Assembly: GCA_020348185.1 (NCBI GenBank)
Contig: CP070743.1
Span: forward strand, 1,597,762-1,606,300
Length of the DNA: 8,539 bases
Source of the DNA: Nitrospirota bacterium
Lineage (GTDB): Bacteria; Nitrospirota; Nitrospiria; Nitrospirales; UBA8639
Direction of reading: 5' to 3'
The position numbers and the translations under genes were made by a program. Under the pieces are notes generated by a model, which saw nothing but the letters and a program-made list of their open reading frames with translations, did not search any database and had not been told where the DNA came from. Positions 1 through 5,940 of this stretch are shown one piece after another. The number at the start of each line of letters is the position of its first letter. Position 1 is the stretch's first letter.

Positions 1-945
1 CATCCACACGCGAAGCATCGGTTCATCCATAATGCCGGTTTCGATTCCTTTGAGCCATTTGTCCCACCAACGTAAAGCCTCTTGCAGAAAGCCAATGGCG
101 GGGCCGGGCATTCCGATATGGGGGTATTTGTGTCCCCATGGTCCGATTAGGCCTTTGCGCGGAACGGTAAGGTTGGCGAGGAGGCGAAAAACCGCATTGG
201 AGTATCCATCAGCCCAACCACTGACCGCCATGACGGGACAGGTAATATCGGAAAAGTTTTCACAAATGGAGCCATGCTTCCAATATTCATCCCGACGTTG
301 ATGGCGAAGCCATGTCTCCAGCCACAACCCACTGCCTTTTAACCGTTCGAGCCACAGTTCTCTCCAGCGATCACCAACGAGAGCCGGGTCGGGTGGGCAA
401 GAGTTATAGGCAAACATGGTTGAAGCCCATGAGAGGTTATCGCCCAATAGGCACCCGCTCATATGATGGATGTCATCGGCATAGCGGTCATCGGTAGAGC
501 AAAGGCTGATGATGGCTTTTAACTCCGGGGGACGACGGGCAGCGATTTGAAGGCCATTAAAGCCACCCCAGGATATTCCCATCATGCCAACGGCCCCGGT
601 GCACCAGGGTTGTTGGGAAATCCATCGCAGGACTTCTATTCCGTCTTGCAATTCTTGCTCTAAGTATTCGTCGCTCAGGACACCATCAGATTCGCCACTG
701 CCTCGTAAGTCCACACGAACACAGGCATAGCCGTGACCGGCTAAGTAGGGATGGGTGATCGAATCTCGATGGGCCGTCCCATCACGTTTACGGTAGGGAA
801 TGTATTCGAGAATGGCGGGGACGGGACGAGACTCGGCGTTTTCGGGCATCCAAACCCTGGCGGCAAGGCGGATTCCGTCAGGCATCGGGATCCAGACATT
901 CTCAATCTCCCGAATTTTACAGGGGAAGGAAGTAACGGTCTTCAA
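1..945 (-). CDS. CocE/NonD-family alpha/beta hydrolase (peptidase S15-like), 3' part cut by window edge
   Basis: The minus frame is open from base 945 to the left edge (315 codons, no stop). The translation matches the CocE/X-Pro dipeptidyl-peptidase S15 family, serine hydrolases acting on esters or amides. Family features seen are an N-terminal VWIPMPDGIRLAARVWMP stretch, a YIPYRKRDG segment whose Tyr51 matches the oxyanion-hole Tyr of cocaine esterase, the nucleophile elbow GISWGG with Ser125, Asp246 in GWADGYSN and His272 in GPWGHKYPH. The whole Ser-Asp-His triad is therefore present. The C-terminal jelly-roll domain (full length usually about 550-680 aa) lies outside the window. No signal peptide is seen, so it is probably cytoplasmic. 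No ATG lies between the upstream in-frame stop and the conserved start of the domain. I chose TTG at 945 because GGAG (bases 956-953) lies 7 nt upstream. The gene follows the ATP-grasp gene by 49 bp on the same strand, so co-transcription is likely. The substrate is unknown. Confidence 0.88.
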   Translation of the reverse strand, partial: MKTVTSFPCKIREIENVWIPMPDGIRLAARVWMPENAESRPVPAILEYIPYRKRDGTAHRDSITHPYLAGHGYACVRVDLRGSGESDGVLSDEYLEQELQDGIEVLRWISQQPWCTGAVGMMGISWGGFNGLQIAARRPPELKAIISLCSTDDRYADDIHHMSGCLLGDNLSWASTMFAYNSCPPDPALVGDRWRELWLERLKGSGLWLETWLRHQRRDEYWKHGSICENFSDITCPVMAVSGWADGYSNAVFRLLANLTVPRKGLIGPWGHKYPHIGMPGPAIGFLQEALRWWDKWLKGIETGIMDEPMLRVWM

Positions 946-952
946 AAAACTT

Positions 953-956
953 CTCC
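953..956 (-). promoter_or_regulatory. Ribosome binding site that decides the TTG start of the hydrolase
   Basis: On the minus strand the bases read GGAGAAGTTTTTTG, that is GGAG, 7 nt, then TTG. This is the only strong Shine-Dalgarno match ahead of a possible initiator in this frame. It supports a non-ATG start just before the conserved N-terminus. Confidence 0.6.
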
Positions 957-994
957 AAACGACAAAGGAAAAATATTGAAAACGTGTTTAATAA

Positions 995-2266
995 TTAAGA
1001 GAACTCGAAATTCAGATACTCAAGGCATTTTCGATGATTGTCAAGAAGTTCCTGTTCGTCTTGGGCTCCCATAAACATAAAACCTAATTCATAACTATAA
1101 CTTTCCTGGTTTAACAGTTCTGATGGTTTCATCCCTTCTTTGACATGGATTTGGATCAAGGTCTCAGGGAATAATTCTTTGACTTTCCTGAGTTCATCTT
1201 TACTTGGGATTCGCTTGATCACCGCGTCTTCGTGGGTTCGCAAATAGAACTTGGCCGCACAATTAAACATCCCCTTTCTTTTCGGAAAGGCAGGCTTGTT
1301 GCCGAGCGCGATATCAATCATGACTTCGTGATGAGAAGCCCCATCGACCTTTTCAAACAGATCACAATGGGATTGGGAAATTCTTGGATTGATCTCTAGC
1401 AACCAGATCCTGTCGTCATGTTCATCATAAAAAAACTCTATATTAAAGGGGGAGTTGTCGAACTGTATCTGCGTTAAGACTTTTTCTGCAATGTCCACCA
1501 TTCGTTTTTGGACAAGGTTTGGCAAGCTCGATGGAAATTGGTATCGGGCGAATGTGGATCTCTTCGGTTCTCTGATTGAATCAACCACGCCATAGACCTC
1601 ACACTGGCCTTTATACACATAGCCTTCAAGCGTGCATTGTTTGCCTGAGATAATTTGCTCCGCAATGCAAAACGTCCCATGAACGTTTGCTACTTCAGGT
1701 GGGAGAGGCACTTGACGGAGAAAGTAGTTAAAAGGAATCCCGAAGCGGAAAATCCCCTCTCTGATAATCCCGACACATTCATGGAACTCCTTTTCATTAT
1801 GGATCTTGAATCCCAGCTGGGAGGCAAAGGACTTTATGGGTTTGATCCAAAATGGATATTTCAAAGGGATACTGGATAACGCATCCTTGTCGAAAGGATT
1901 AAAGGCGCAAAACGCTGGATGGGCAGTGGTGACTTTGCTCTGTTCGATCCGGCTCCAATACTTATGTGCGCACTTCAGAACACTTTCAAGGGATGGAGCG
2001 GGTAGGTGGAACCGGTGACTTAAGAAGGGTGTCAGGCAGGTCACCGGGAAATCCCAGTAGCCGACGATCGCGTCAATGGTACCGGAAAAGGCCTCGAGCT
2101 TGGTTTCCGCTTTTCTTATCAACTTCTCAATGGAAAAGGGCTCTCGGGTTTTGACTTCCCCGACATCCAGAAGTGGATGGAAAGTATAGGATTTGGCTTG
2201 TTCTATGGCTTTTAGTTTCGTGTAGTTGAAATCATCAAAACCAACGACGAATATATTCTTGGACAT
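995..2266 (-). CDS. ATP-grasp domain protein (carboxylate-amine ligase-like)
   Basis: A 423-aa protein of the ATP-grasp superfamily, enzymes that activate a carboxylate as acyl-phosphate with ATP/Mg and join it to an amine, thiol or other nucleophile. Residues 1-100 look like a Rossmann-type pre-ATP-grasp domain (MSKNIFVVGFDDFNYTK, then DAIVGYWDFP at 65-74). The ATP-grasp core follows: KYPFWIKPIKS with Lys142 as probable nucleotide-binding lysine, the flexible-loop/second-lysine region near 201-222 (LEGYVYKG), FNIEFF with Glu277, and LLEINPRIS with Glu291, Asn293 and Arg295, the usual Mg-binding and catalytic set. The C-terminal 320-423 resembles the small lid domain seen in biotin-carboxylase-like members, but no biotin-carboxylase-specific motif was recognised. 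No membrane segment or signal peptide is seen, so it is cytosolic. ATG 2266 has only a weak ribosome site (AAAGAA). It lies between an HxlR regulator (95 bp upstream) and a CocE-type hydrolase (49 bp downstream), suggesting a ligase/hydrolase pair acting on one compound class. The substrate cannot be read from the sequence. Confidence 0.85.
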   Translation of the reverse strand: MSKNIFVVGFDDFNYTKLKAIEQAKSYTFHPLLDVGEVKTREPFSIEKLIRKAETKLEAFSGTIDAIVGYWDFPVTCLTPFLSHRFHLPAPSLESVLKCAHKYWSRIEQSKVTTAHPAFCAFNPFDKDALSSIPLKYPFWIKPIKSFASQLGFKIHNEKEFHECVGIIREGIFRFGIPFNYFLRQVPLPPEVANVHGTFCIAEQIISGKQCTLEGYVYKGQCEVYGVVDSIREPKRSTFARYQFPSSLPNLVQKRMVDIAEKVLTQIQFDNSPFNIEFFYDEHDDRIWLLEINPRISQSHCDLFEKVDGASHHEVMIDIALGNKPAFPKRKGMFNCAAKFYLRTHEDAVIKRIPSKDELRKVKELFPETLIQIHVKEGMKPSELLNQESYSYELGFMFMGAQDEQELLDNHRKCLEYLNFEFS

Positions 2267-2361
2267 TGATCAATTCTTTAGATCGGATCTGGTTCTTCCT
2301 TTTTGACTGTGACACGCTACGTGAACTAAGCGAGAAATGAGAGGAGGGAACCCGTCAAACT

Positions 2362-2751
2362 TTAAGAAATCTTAAGAAGTGTCTTTCCGGAAATAGCCCG
2401 CCTATTTGTATTGACTACCGCCGTTTCGACCTGATCTTCCCAGGTATGAGCGAGGGTATTGAGCTGATCGAGGATCGTGGTGAGCTCTCGGCCTTCTTTG
2501 GTGAGCCCGTAGATCACCTGGGGAGGCACCGTCGGTTCCTGGTGTCGATAGATGATCTCAGCTTTCTCCAGGGTTCGCAATCGTTCGGTTAACATTTTGG
2601 AAGATATCCCAGGCATTTGGCGTTTGAGTTGGCCGAATCGAGTCTCACCATTGTGGTGGAGGCGATACAGAATATAAATAGTCCAGGGCCCACATAGAAC
2701 CTTAAGTAGAGAATCTAGTGGGCATCCAAAGGAACTTGGCGGCAACTTCAT
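2362..2751 (-). CDS. HxlR/DUF24-family winged-helix transcriptional regulator
   Basis: A 129-aa protein typical in length and sequence of the HxlR (DUF24, MarR-like) family: small dimeric DNA-binding proteins, many of which sense quinones, aldehydes, hypochlorite or disulfide stress. Near the N-terminus CPLDSLLKVLCGPWTIYILYRL (residues 10-31) carries the family-conserved Cys10, the redox-sensing Cys in characterised members such as YodB and HypR; a second Cys20 is also present. The recognition-helix region FGQLKRQMPGISSKMLTERLRTLE (39-62) and the wing YRHQEPTVPPQVIYGLTKEGREL (68-90) follow. ATG 2751 has no good Shine-Dalgarno sequence. The gene is first of three co-oriented genes and diverges from the zinc-ribbon gene at 2869. 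The shared intergenic region contains a TTAC-N4-GTAA inverted repeat, so autoregulation and control of both sides are plausible but inferred. Confidence 0.92.
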   Translation of the reverse strand: MKLPPSSFGCPLDSLLKVLCGPWTIYILYRLHHNGETRFGQLKRQMPGISSKMLTERLRTLEKAEIIYRHQEPTVPPQVIYGLTKEGRELTTILDQLNTLAHTWEDQVETAVVNTNRRAISGKTLLKIS

Positions 2752-2868
2752 AGTTACTTTTTGGTACCTACTTTACTTTTGTAATTAGATCATTATCTTA
2801 GCTCGTGTGGGATAAGGACACAAGTGGCCTCTAAGTCATTGTTTTTTAAACTTTAAGGTGAGAATGTT
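2752..2868. promoter_or_regulatory. Divergent promoter region between the HxlR regulator and the zinc-ribbon gene
   Basis: This AT-rich 117-bp region separates two divergent genes. A plus-strand promoter candidate is TTTACT (2772-2777), 16 bp, TATCTT (2794-2799). A minus-strand candidate is TTGTGT, 17 bp, TAAGAT, with the -10 hexamer at 2800-2795. Both are moderate matches to the sigma-70 consensus. The hexamer TACTTT occurs three times (starting at 2755, 2769 and 2774). The candidate operator at 2773-2784 overlaps the plus-strand -35 element and would lie near +1 for the minus promoter. Promoter calls are by eye only. Confidence 0.4.
2773..2784. promoter_or_regulatory. Candidate HxlR/DUF24 operator, TTAC-TTTT-GTAA
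   Basis: The sequence TTACTTTTGTAA is a perfect inverted repeat with 4-bp arms and a 4-bp spacer. The arms equal the TTAC/GTAA half-sites known for the Bacillus DUF24 regulators YodB and CatR, where the spacer is about 5 bp. It lies directly upstream of an HxlR-family gene in its divergent promoter region. The match is short and could occur by chance in AT-rich DNA. Confidence 0.4.
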
Positions 2869-3057
2869 ATGAAATGTACACGATGCCAAGGATTAATGGT
2901 GCTAGACAAAATCTATGACCCGGATGGTCAATTTTTACATATTGATGTTTGGAGATGCCTGAATTGCGGTGAAACATTGGATCCTACCATTCTCCAAGCT
3001 CGAAAAGAGAAAAAAACCAAAGACGAAACGACCGAATCGACTGCGAAGGCGAGATGA
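2869..3057 (+). CDS. Small zinc-ribbon protein (62 aa), function unknown
   Basis: A 62-aa protein with two CxxC knuckles: CTRC at residues 3-6 and CLNC at 30-33, each in a treble-clef/zinc-ribbon setting (GLMVLDKIYDPDG follows the first, GETLDPTI the second). This should bind one Zn. The last 20 residues are highly charged (Lys, Glu, Thr, Arg rich) and probably disordered. AAGGTGAG lies 6-7 nt before ATG 2869, a good Shine-Dalgarno. It is transcribed divergently from the HxlR regulator. Similar short zinc-ribbon proteins occur as uncharacterised hypotheticals in many bacteria. Nucleic-acid or protein binding is possible, but nothing in the sequence decides it. Confidence 0.75.
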   Translation: MKCTRCQGLMVLDKIYDPDGQFLHIDVWRCLNCGETLDPTILQARKEKKTKDETTESTAKAR

Positions 3058-3062
3058 AGTGA

Positions 3063-3164
3063 ATGAAATCAGAGCAACCCCAGTTTCATGTTGAGTCAAA
3101 AAATACTGATAAAGGGGGTGAAAAAAAGAAATGGAATCAATGGTTGATAGTGCCATGGCTGTGA
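3063..3164 (+). CDS. Possible 33-aa small ORF overlapping the next ORF
   Basis: ATG 3063 begins 5 nt after the zinc-ribbon stop codon and gives a hydrophilic 33-aa peptide ending in WNQWLIVPWL. It overlaps the 52-aa frame at 3131, which lies one base back. Only a weak GAAGTGA precedes the ATG. The frame may be a genuine leader peptide, a chance ORF, or the N-terminal half of one protein with the 52-aa ORF. The two frames would fuse if the A7 tract at 3121-3127 held one more A. Low certainty. Confidence 0.25.
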   Translation: MKSEQPQFHVESKNTDKGGEKKKWNQWLIVPWL

Positions 3165-3289
3165 TGGGAATCCTCGCAGGGCTGATGCTCTTCTTTATGA
3201 GTTGGAAGGCTTCAGAATCAGCGGGGGGATTAACTTTCACTTTGTTCGAGTCGAAAAAATTTGAAAGGCCAAGGGCGATAAACGGTTAG
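3131..3289 (+). CDS. Putative 52-aa single-span membrane protein
   Basis: ATG 3131 opens a 52-codon frame ending at TAG 3287-3289. AAAGGGGGTG ends 10 nt upstream, a strong though slightly distant Shine-Dalgarno. Residues about 8-25 (AMAVMGILAGLMLFFMSW) form a convincing transmembrane helix with small-residue GxxxG-like spacing. The tail after Lys26 is polar and basic (SKKFERPR), so a short N-out/C-in inner-membrane peptide is possible. No family was recognised. It stands between the zinc-ribbon gene and the sigma factor on the same strand, 63 bp before the sigma start, so the three may be co-transcribed. Confidence 0.45.
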   Translation: MESMVDSAMAVMGILAGLMLFFMSWKASESAGGLTFTLFESKKFERPRAING

Positions 3290-3352
3290 ACTATCAGTCA
3301 TGGGAAAAGAACATAATCGATTTGGAGGTTTTCACTAATATAAAGGTTCGTT

Positions 3353-5113
3353 ATGACTAGAAATAGATTGACAGATAATGGGATGCACCTCTTATCCGGC
3401 GAGGCGAGGCATGACCAGCTTCGGGCCGATGATCTGATGAATTCTTCGGTCGTTGAAACAAGAGCGCCGGGGTCGTTGAAACATCTGCTCGGTTCCCGTG
3501 ATAAAAGGGAGCAAGACGAGGGTGAGGAATCCGTCGGATATACAGAGGAACAGCCAGAAGAAGCTCATAAGGGGACGGATGAAGCTTTCCTTCCCCCCAG
3601 TGGATCGATAACTCTTTTCTTGAAAGAAATGGGACGTGTGCCTCTGTTAAGTCGCGATGCGGAGATTCATTTTGGGAAACAAGTAAAAGATGGAAAGGTG
3701 GAATTGCTCAGAGCGTTGTCAAGTCTGCCAATGTCGCTTTCCAAGCTGGAGTCTGCAAGAGAGCAATTGCATCGCGGCGAGATTCAGGTGAGTGACGTGG
3801 TCATCATCAGTGTGCCACTAGGGCAAGAGTACGACCAAGTTTCGATGGAGAAGCATTCTGATAAAGGCCAGTATTTCAAACGGACCCTTTTGGAACTCAA
3901 TGCCATTTCCCGTTCCTCCAAATCTTTGCAGTCCCTGTATGACAAACAGTTAACAGCCTCAGGGGGAATATCAGAGAAAGCGATACCCTTCGAACAACGT
4001 ATCGGGGCGTTGCAAGGGCAAATTTGCAAGAAGGTCGCAACAATCGGCTTACGCCCGGATTTTCAGGAATCGATGGTTAATGAGGCGAAAAGGATGGGCG
4101 GAGAAATTGTTTCGAACGAAAAAATCATCGAGGGCTGTTTCCGCAAGCTCGGTGTCACAGGGAAGGATGGACTCCGATTAATCCATAAGCTGTCTAAAGA
4201 CCGTTCGGCCTTTGTGACGACACGCCGAAAGACCGGCCGATCGAGCGAAGAATTGCGTTTGATTATTGACGATTTTGTGATGGCTCGCTCCAATATCCGG
4301 AATCTGGAGAAAACTGTTCTGAAAATGCCAGTTTCTGCATTTAAGAATGCCTTACGCAGTCTGAAGGAAGCGGAAAAGAAAATTGAATTTGCCAAGAATC
4401 AATTAGTAGAGGCGAAACTTCGGTTGGTGGTGAGTGTGGCCAAACATTATAGTAACAGGGGTCTCCATTTCCTCGTTCTAATTCAGGAAGGCAATATCGG
4501 GTTAATGAAAGCCGCTGATAAATTTGACTATGAGCGTGGATATAAATTCAGCACCTATGCGACGTGGTGGATCCGGCAAGGGATCACCCGGGCCATTGCC
4601 GAACAGGGGAACACCATTCGCCTCCCTGTCCATATGTCAGAAACGCTGCAGAAAGTGAATCGAATTTCCCGACAACTGGTGCAGCGATTTTCCAGAATGC
4701 CAGCACATAAAGAAATTGCAGACGAGGTTGGTCTTTCTGTGCAAAAAGTGGAAGAAGTCTTAGAAAGCGCCAAAGATCTGGTGTCACTGGATGCTCCGAC
4801 GGTCCCAGGGGAAGACATGCAGTTAGGTGATCTTATCGAGGATACCAACAGCATCTCACCTTTAAATGTGGCCGATCGTCTGAGTATCCAACGTCAGCTC
4901 AGCGAGGTGCTGGGGAGTCTGACTCCTCGCGAACAGACCATTCTCAGAAAACGGTATGGGATCGGGTATGGTCACGCCTTGACGTTAGAGGAAGTCGGCG
5001 CGGATTTGGGAGTCACACGGGAGCGCATTCGACAAATTGAGGCGGGCGCGATGAAAAAGCTGAAAGAATCTTCCTGCCGAGATCGACTCCAACCACTGAT
5101 GGAGAACCTGTAA
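3353..5113 (+). CDS. RpoD-like sigma-70 family RNA polymerase sigma factor, atypical
   Basis: A 586-aa sigma-70 protein that directs core RNA polymerase to promoters. The order is an acidic, low-conservation N-terminus (1-83) with no recognisable region 1.1, region 1.2 (SITLFLKEMGRVPLLSRDAE, about 85-104), a roughly 230-aa non-conserved insert, region 2 (about 349-432: AKLRLVVSVAKHYSNRG, IQEGNIGLMKAADKF, YKFSTYATWWIRQGITRAI), region 3 (about 433-512) and region 4 (about 518-575) with the helix-turn-helix LTLEEVGADLGVTRERIRQIE. The -10 contacts (Gln and Thr of WWIRQGIT, and the two Trp) and the -35 contacts (TRERIRQ) equal those of E. coli sigma-70, so consensus-like promoters are expected. 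Two near-invariant positions differ: Lys355 where E. coli has Asn383, and Val375 where it has Asp403. This suggests a group-2 or lineage-specific paralogue rather than the housekeeping factor. AAAGG lies 6 nt before ATG 3353. Confidence 0.93.
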   Translation: MTRNRLTDNGMHLLSGEARHDQLRADDLMNSSVVETRAPGSLKHLLGSRDKREQDEGEESVGYTEEQPEEAHKGTDEAFLPPSGSITLFLKEMGRVPLLSRDAEIHFGKQVKDGKVELLRALSSLPMSLSKLESAREQLHRGEIQVSDVVIISVPLGQEYDQVSMEKHSDKGQYFKRTLLELNAISRSSKSLQSLYDKQLTASGGISEKAIPFEQRIGALQGQICKKVATIGLRPDFQESMVNEAKRMGGEIVSNEKIIEGCFRKLGVTGKDGLRLIHKLSKDRSAFVTTRRKTGRSSEELRLIIDDFVMARSNIRNLEKTVLKMPVSAFKNALRSLKEAEKKIEFAKNQLVEAKLRLVVSVAKHYSNRGLHFLVLIQEGNIGLMKAADKFDYERGYKFSTYATWWIRQGITRAIAEQGNTIRLPVHMSETLQKVNRISRQLVQRFSRMPAHKEIADEVGLSVQKVEEVLESAKDLVSLDAPTVPGEDMQLGDLIEDTNSISPLNVADRLSIQRQLSEVLGSLTPREQTILRKRYGIGYGHALTLEEVGADLGVTRERIRQIEAGAMKKLKESSCRDRLQPLMENL

Positions 5114-5132
5114 GTACCCCAGACGTGTGACG

Positions 5133-5150
5133 GGGTATTGTCAACTTAAC
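5133..5150 (+). repeat. Left terminal inverted repeat of the IS6 element
   Basis: The sequence is GGGTATTGTCAACTTAAC. It matches the right end in inverted orientation with a single C/T mismatch at position 13. Homology fades after this point apart from a shared CTTTG/GTTTG-like stretch. Confidence 0.88.
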
Positions 5151-5198
5151 CTGCTTTGACCAAAATGAGCCGCACTCGCCGCACAATGCCAACGCCTC

Positions 5199-5897
5199 TT
5201 ACTCGCATACCGCTTCCTGCCAAACTTGAAACGCCTGAGTACGTAAGAGCCGATAGTTGACTGCCTGCATCAGGTGCCGGACGAGACGAAACAGATTTTG
5301 TGTGAGTCCATGGAGTGTGAGAAACCGTTGCGCTTGATCTACTGAATGAAATCCTCGCATTGCCCGCTCTTGTTGCCGTGTCGGTTGATGCGAAACTTCC
5401 GCTCGATTATTCGCATAGACATGATTCTCATGGTGCACGGTCGCCATTACCGTGCGATGCGCAGCGGCATAGCTGCGAAGTTTGTCGGTGATCAGCCATC
5501 GAGGCTCACTGCCTTGGCCTTTAATGAGACGGCGGAAGAACCGTTCCGCGGCCCGTTGATTTCGGTGATACTGGAGAAGAATGTCAATGACATCGCCATC
5601 CTGATCGACCGCCCGGTACAGATAGTGTCGATGTCCCTGAATGGTGACAAAGACTTCGTCGATATGCCACGTATCGCCTAAGCGGCCTTGGCGTTTTTTG
5701 AGTGTCCGAGCGTAGTCGGGCCCAAACTTCTGGCACCATTGCCGAATGGTCTCATACGTGACGGTGATGCCTCGTTCAGCCAACAACTCTTCGACCTCAC
5801 GGAAACTGAGGCAGAATCGATGGTAGAGCCACACGGCGTGGCTAATAATTTCAGAGGGAAACCGGTGACGTTGGTAGCTGGGTGTTGGCTTTTTCAT
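5199..5897 (-). CDS. IS6-family DDE transposase
   Basis: A 232-aa transposase that cuts and joins DNA at the IS ends, usually by replicative cointegrate formation in this family. An N-terminal helix-turn-helix (about 15-60: SFREVEELLAERGITVTYET, IRQWCQKFG) is followed by the DDE catalytic core: Asp80 in WHIDEVFV, Asp138 in LITDKLRSYAAA and Glu167 in NNRAEVSHQPTRQ. YLYRAVDQDGDVIDILL (93-109) is the typical IS6 strand between the first two acids. Length and motifs are complete, so the enzyme is probably active. The start is ATG 5897, with no strong ribosome site. It belongs to the branch with NRAEVSHQPTRQ rather than to the IS26 branch. Confidence 0.95.
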   Translation of the reverse strand: MKKPTPSYQRHRFPSEIISHAVWLYHRFCLSFREVEELLAERGITVTYETIRQWCQKFGPDYARTLKKRQGRLGDTWHIDEVFVTIQGHRHYLYRAVDQDGDVIDILLQYHRNQRAAERFFRRLIKGQGSEPRWLITDKLRSYAAAHRTVMATVHHENHVYANNRAEVSHQPTRQQERAMRGFHSVDQAQRFLTLHGLTQNLFRLVRHLMQAVNYRLLRTQAFQVWQEAVCE

Positions 5898-5920
5898 GCT
5901 GCCCAGTCTGCCAAACCCGA

Positions 5921-5938
5921 GTTAAATTGACAATACCC
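5921..5938 (-). repeat. Right terminal inverted repeat of the IS6 element
   Basis: On the minus strand this reads GGGTATTGTCAATTTAAC, pairing with the left end at 17 of 18 positions. It ends 2 bp before the stop codon of the TPR gene. Confidence 0.88.
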
Positions 5939-5940
5939 GA

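Larger units (their letters stand above)
5133..5938 (-). mobile_element. Complete IS6-family insertion sequence (about 806 bp)
   Basis: The element is bounded by inverted repeats beginning GGGTATTGTCAA (left 5133-5150; right 5938-5921 on the opposite strand), 17 of 18 bases identical. It contains one intact 232-aa transposase on the minus strand, and the length is normal for IS6/IS26 relatives. The 8 bp outside the ends (GTGTGACG left, GATTAAGG right) do not match, so no target-site duplication is seen. It fills the gap between the convergent sigma-factor gene (stop at 5113, 19 bp away) and the TPR gene (stop codon only 2 bp beyond the right end). Confidence 0.88.

Noticed and set aside
751..1074. 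107-aa plus-strand open frame
   Set aside because: It is antisense to the start of the hydrolase and the end of the ATP-grasp gene, both of which have clear conserved motifs.
2313..2323. CACG-CTA-CGTG inverted repeat between the regulator and ATP-grasp genes
   Set aside because: The 4-bp arms are too short, there is no second copy, and it matches no operator I know.
2362..2375. Palindrome TTAAGA-AA-TCTTAA at the hxlR-type stop codon
   Set aside because: It is AT-only apart from one G/C pair per arm, overlaps the last codons, and has no terminator or operator context. It is likely chance.
2935..3240. 101-aa minus-strand open frame
   Set aside because: It lies opposite the zinc-ribbon gene and the small membrane ORF, has no family motifs and no ribosome site. 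It is a shadow frame.
5115..5137. Hairpin TACCCC ... GGGGTA after the sigma gene as an intrinsic terminator
   Set aside because: The stem is only 6 bp with an 11-nt loop, half of it is the IS6 end, and no U-tract follows. It is probably a by-product of the IS border.
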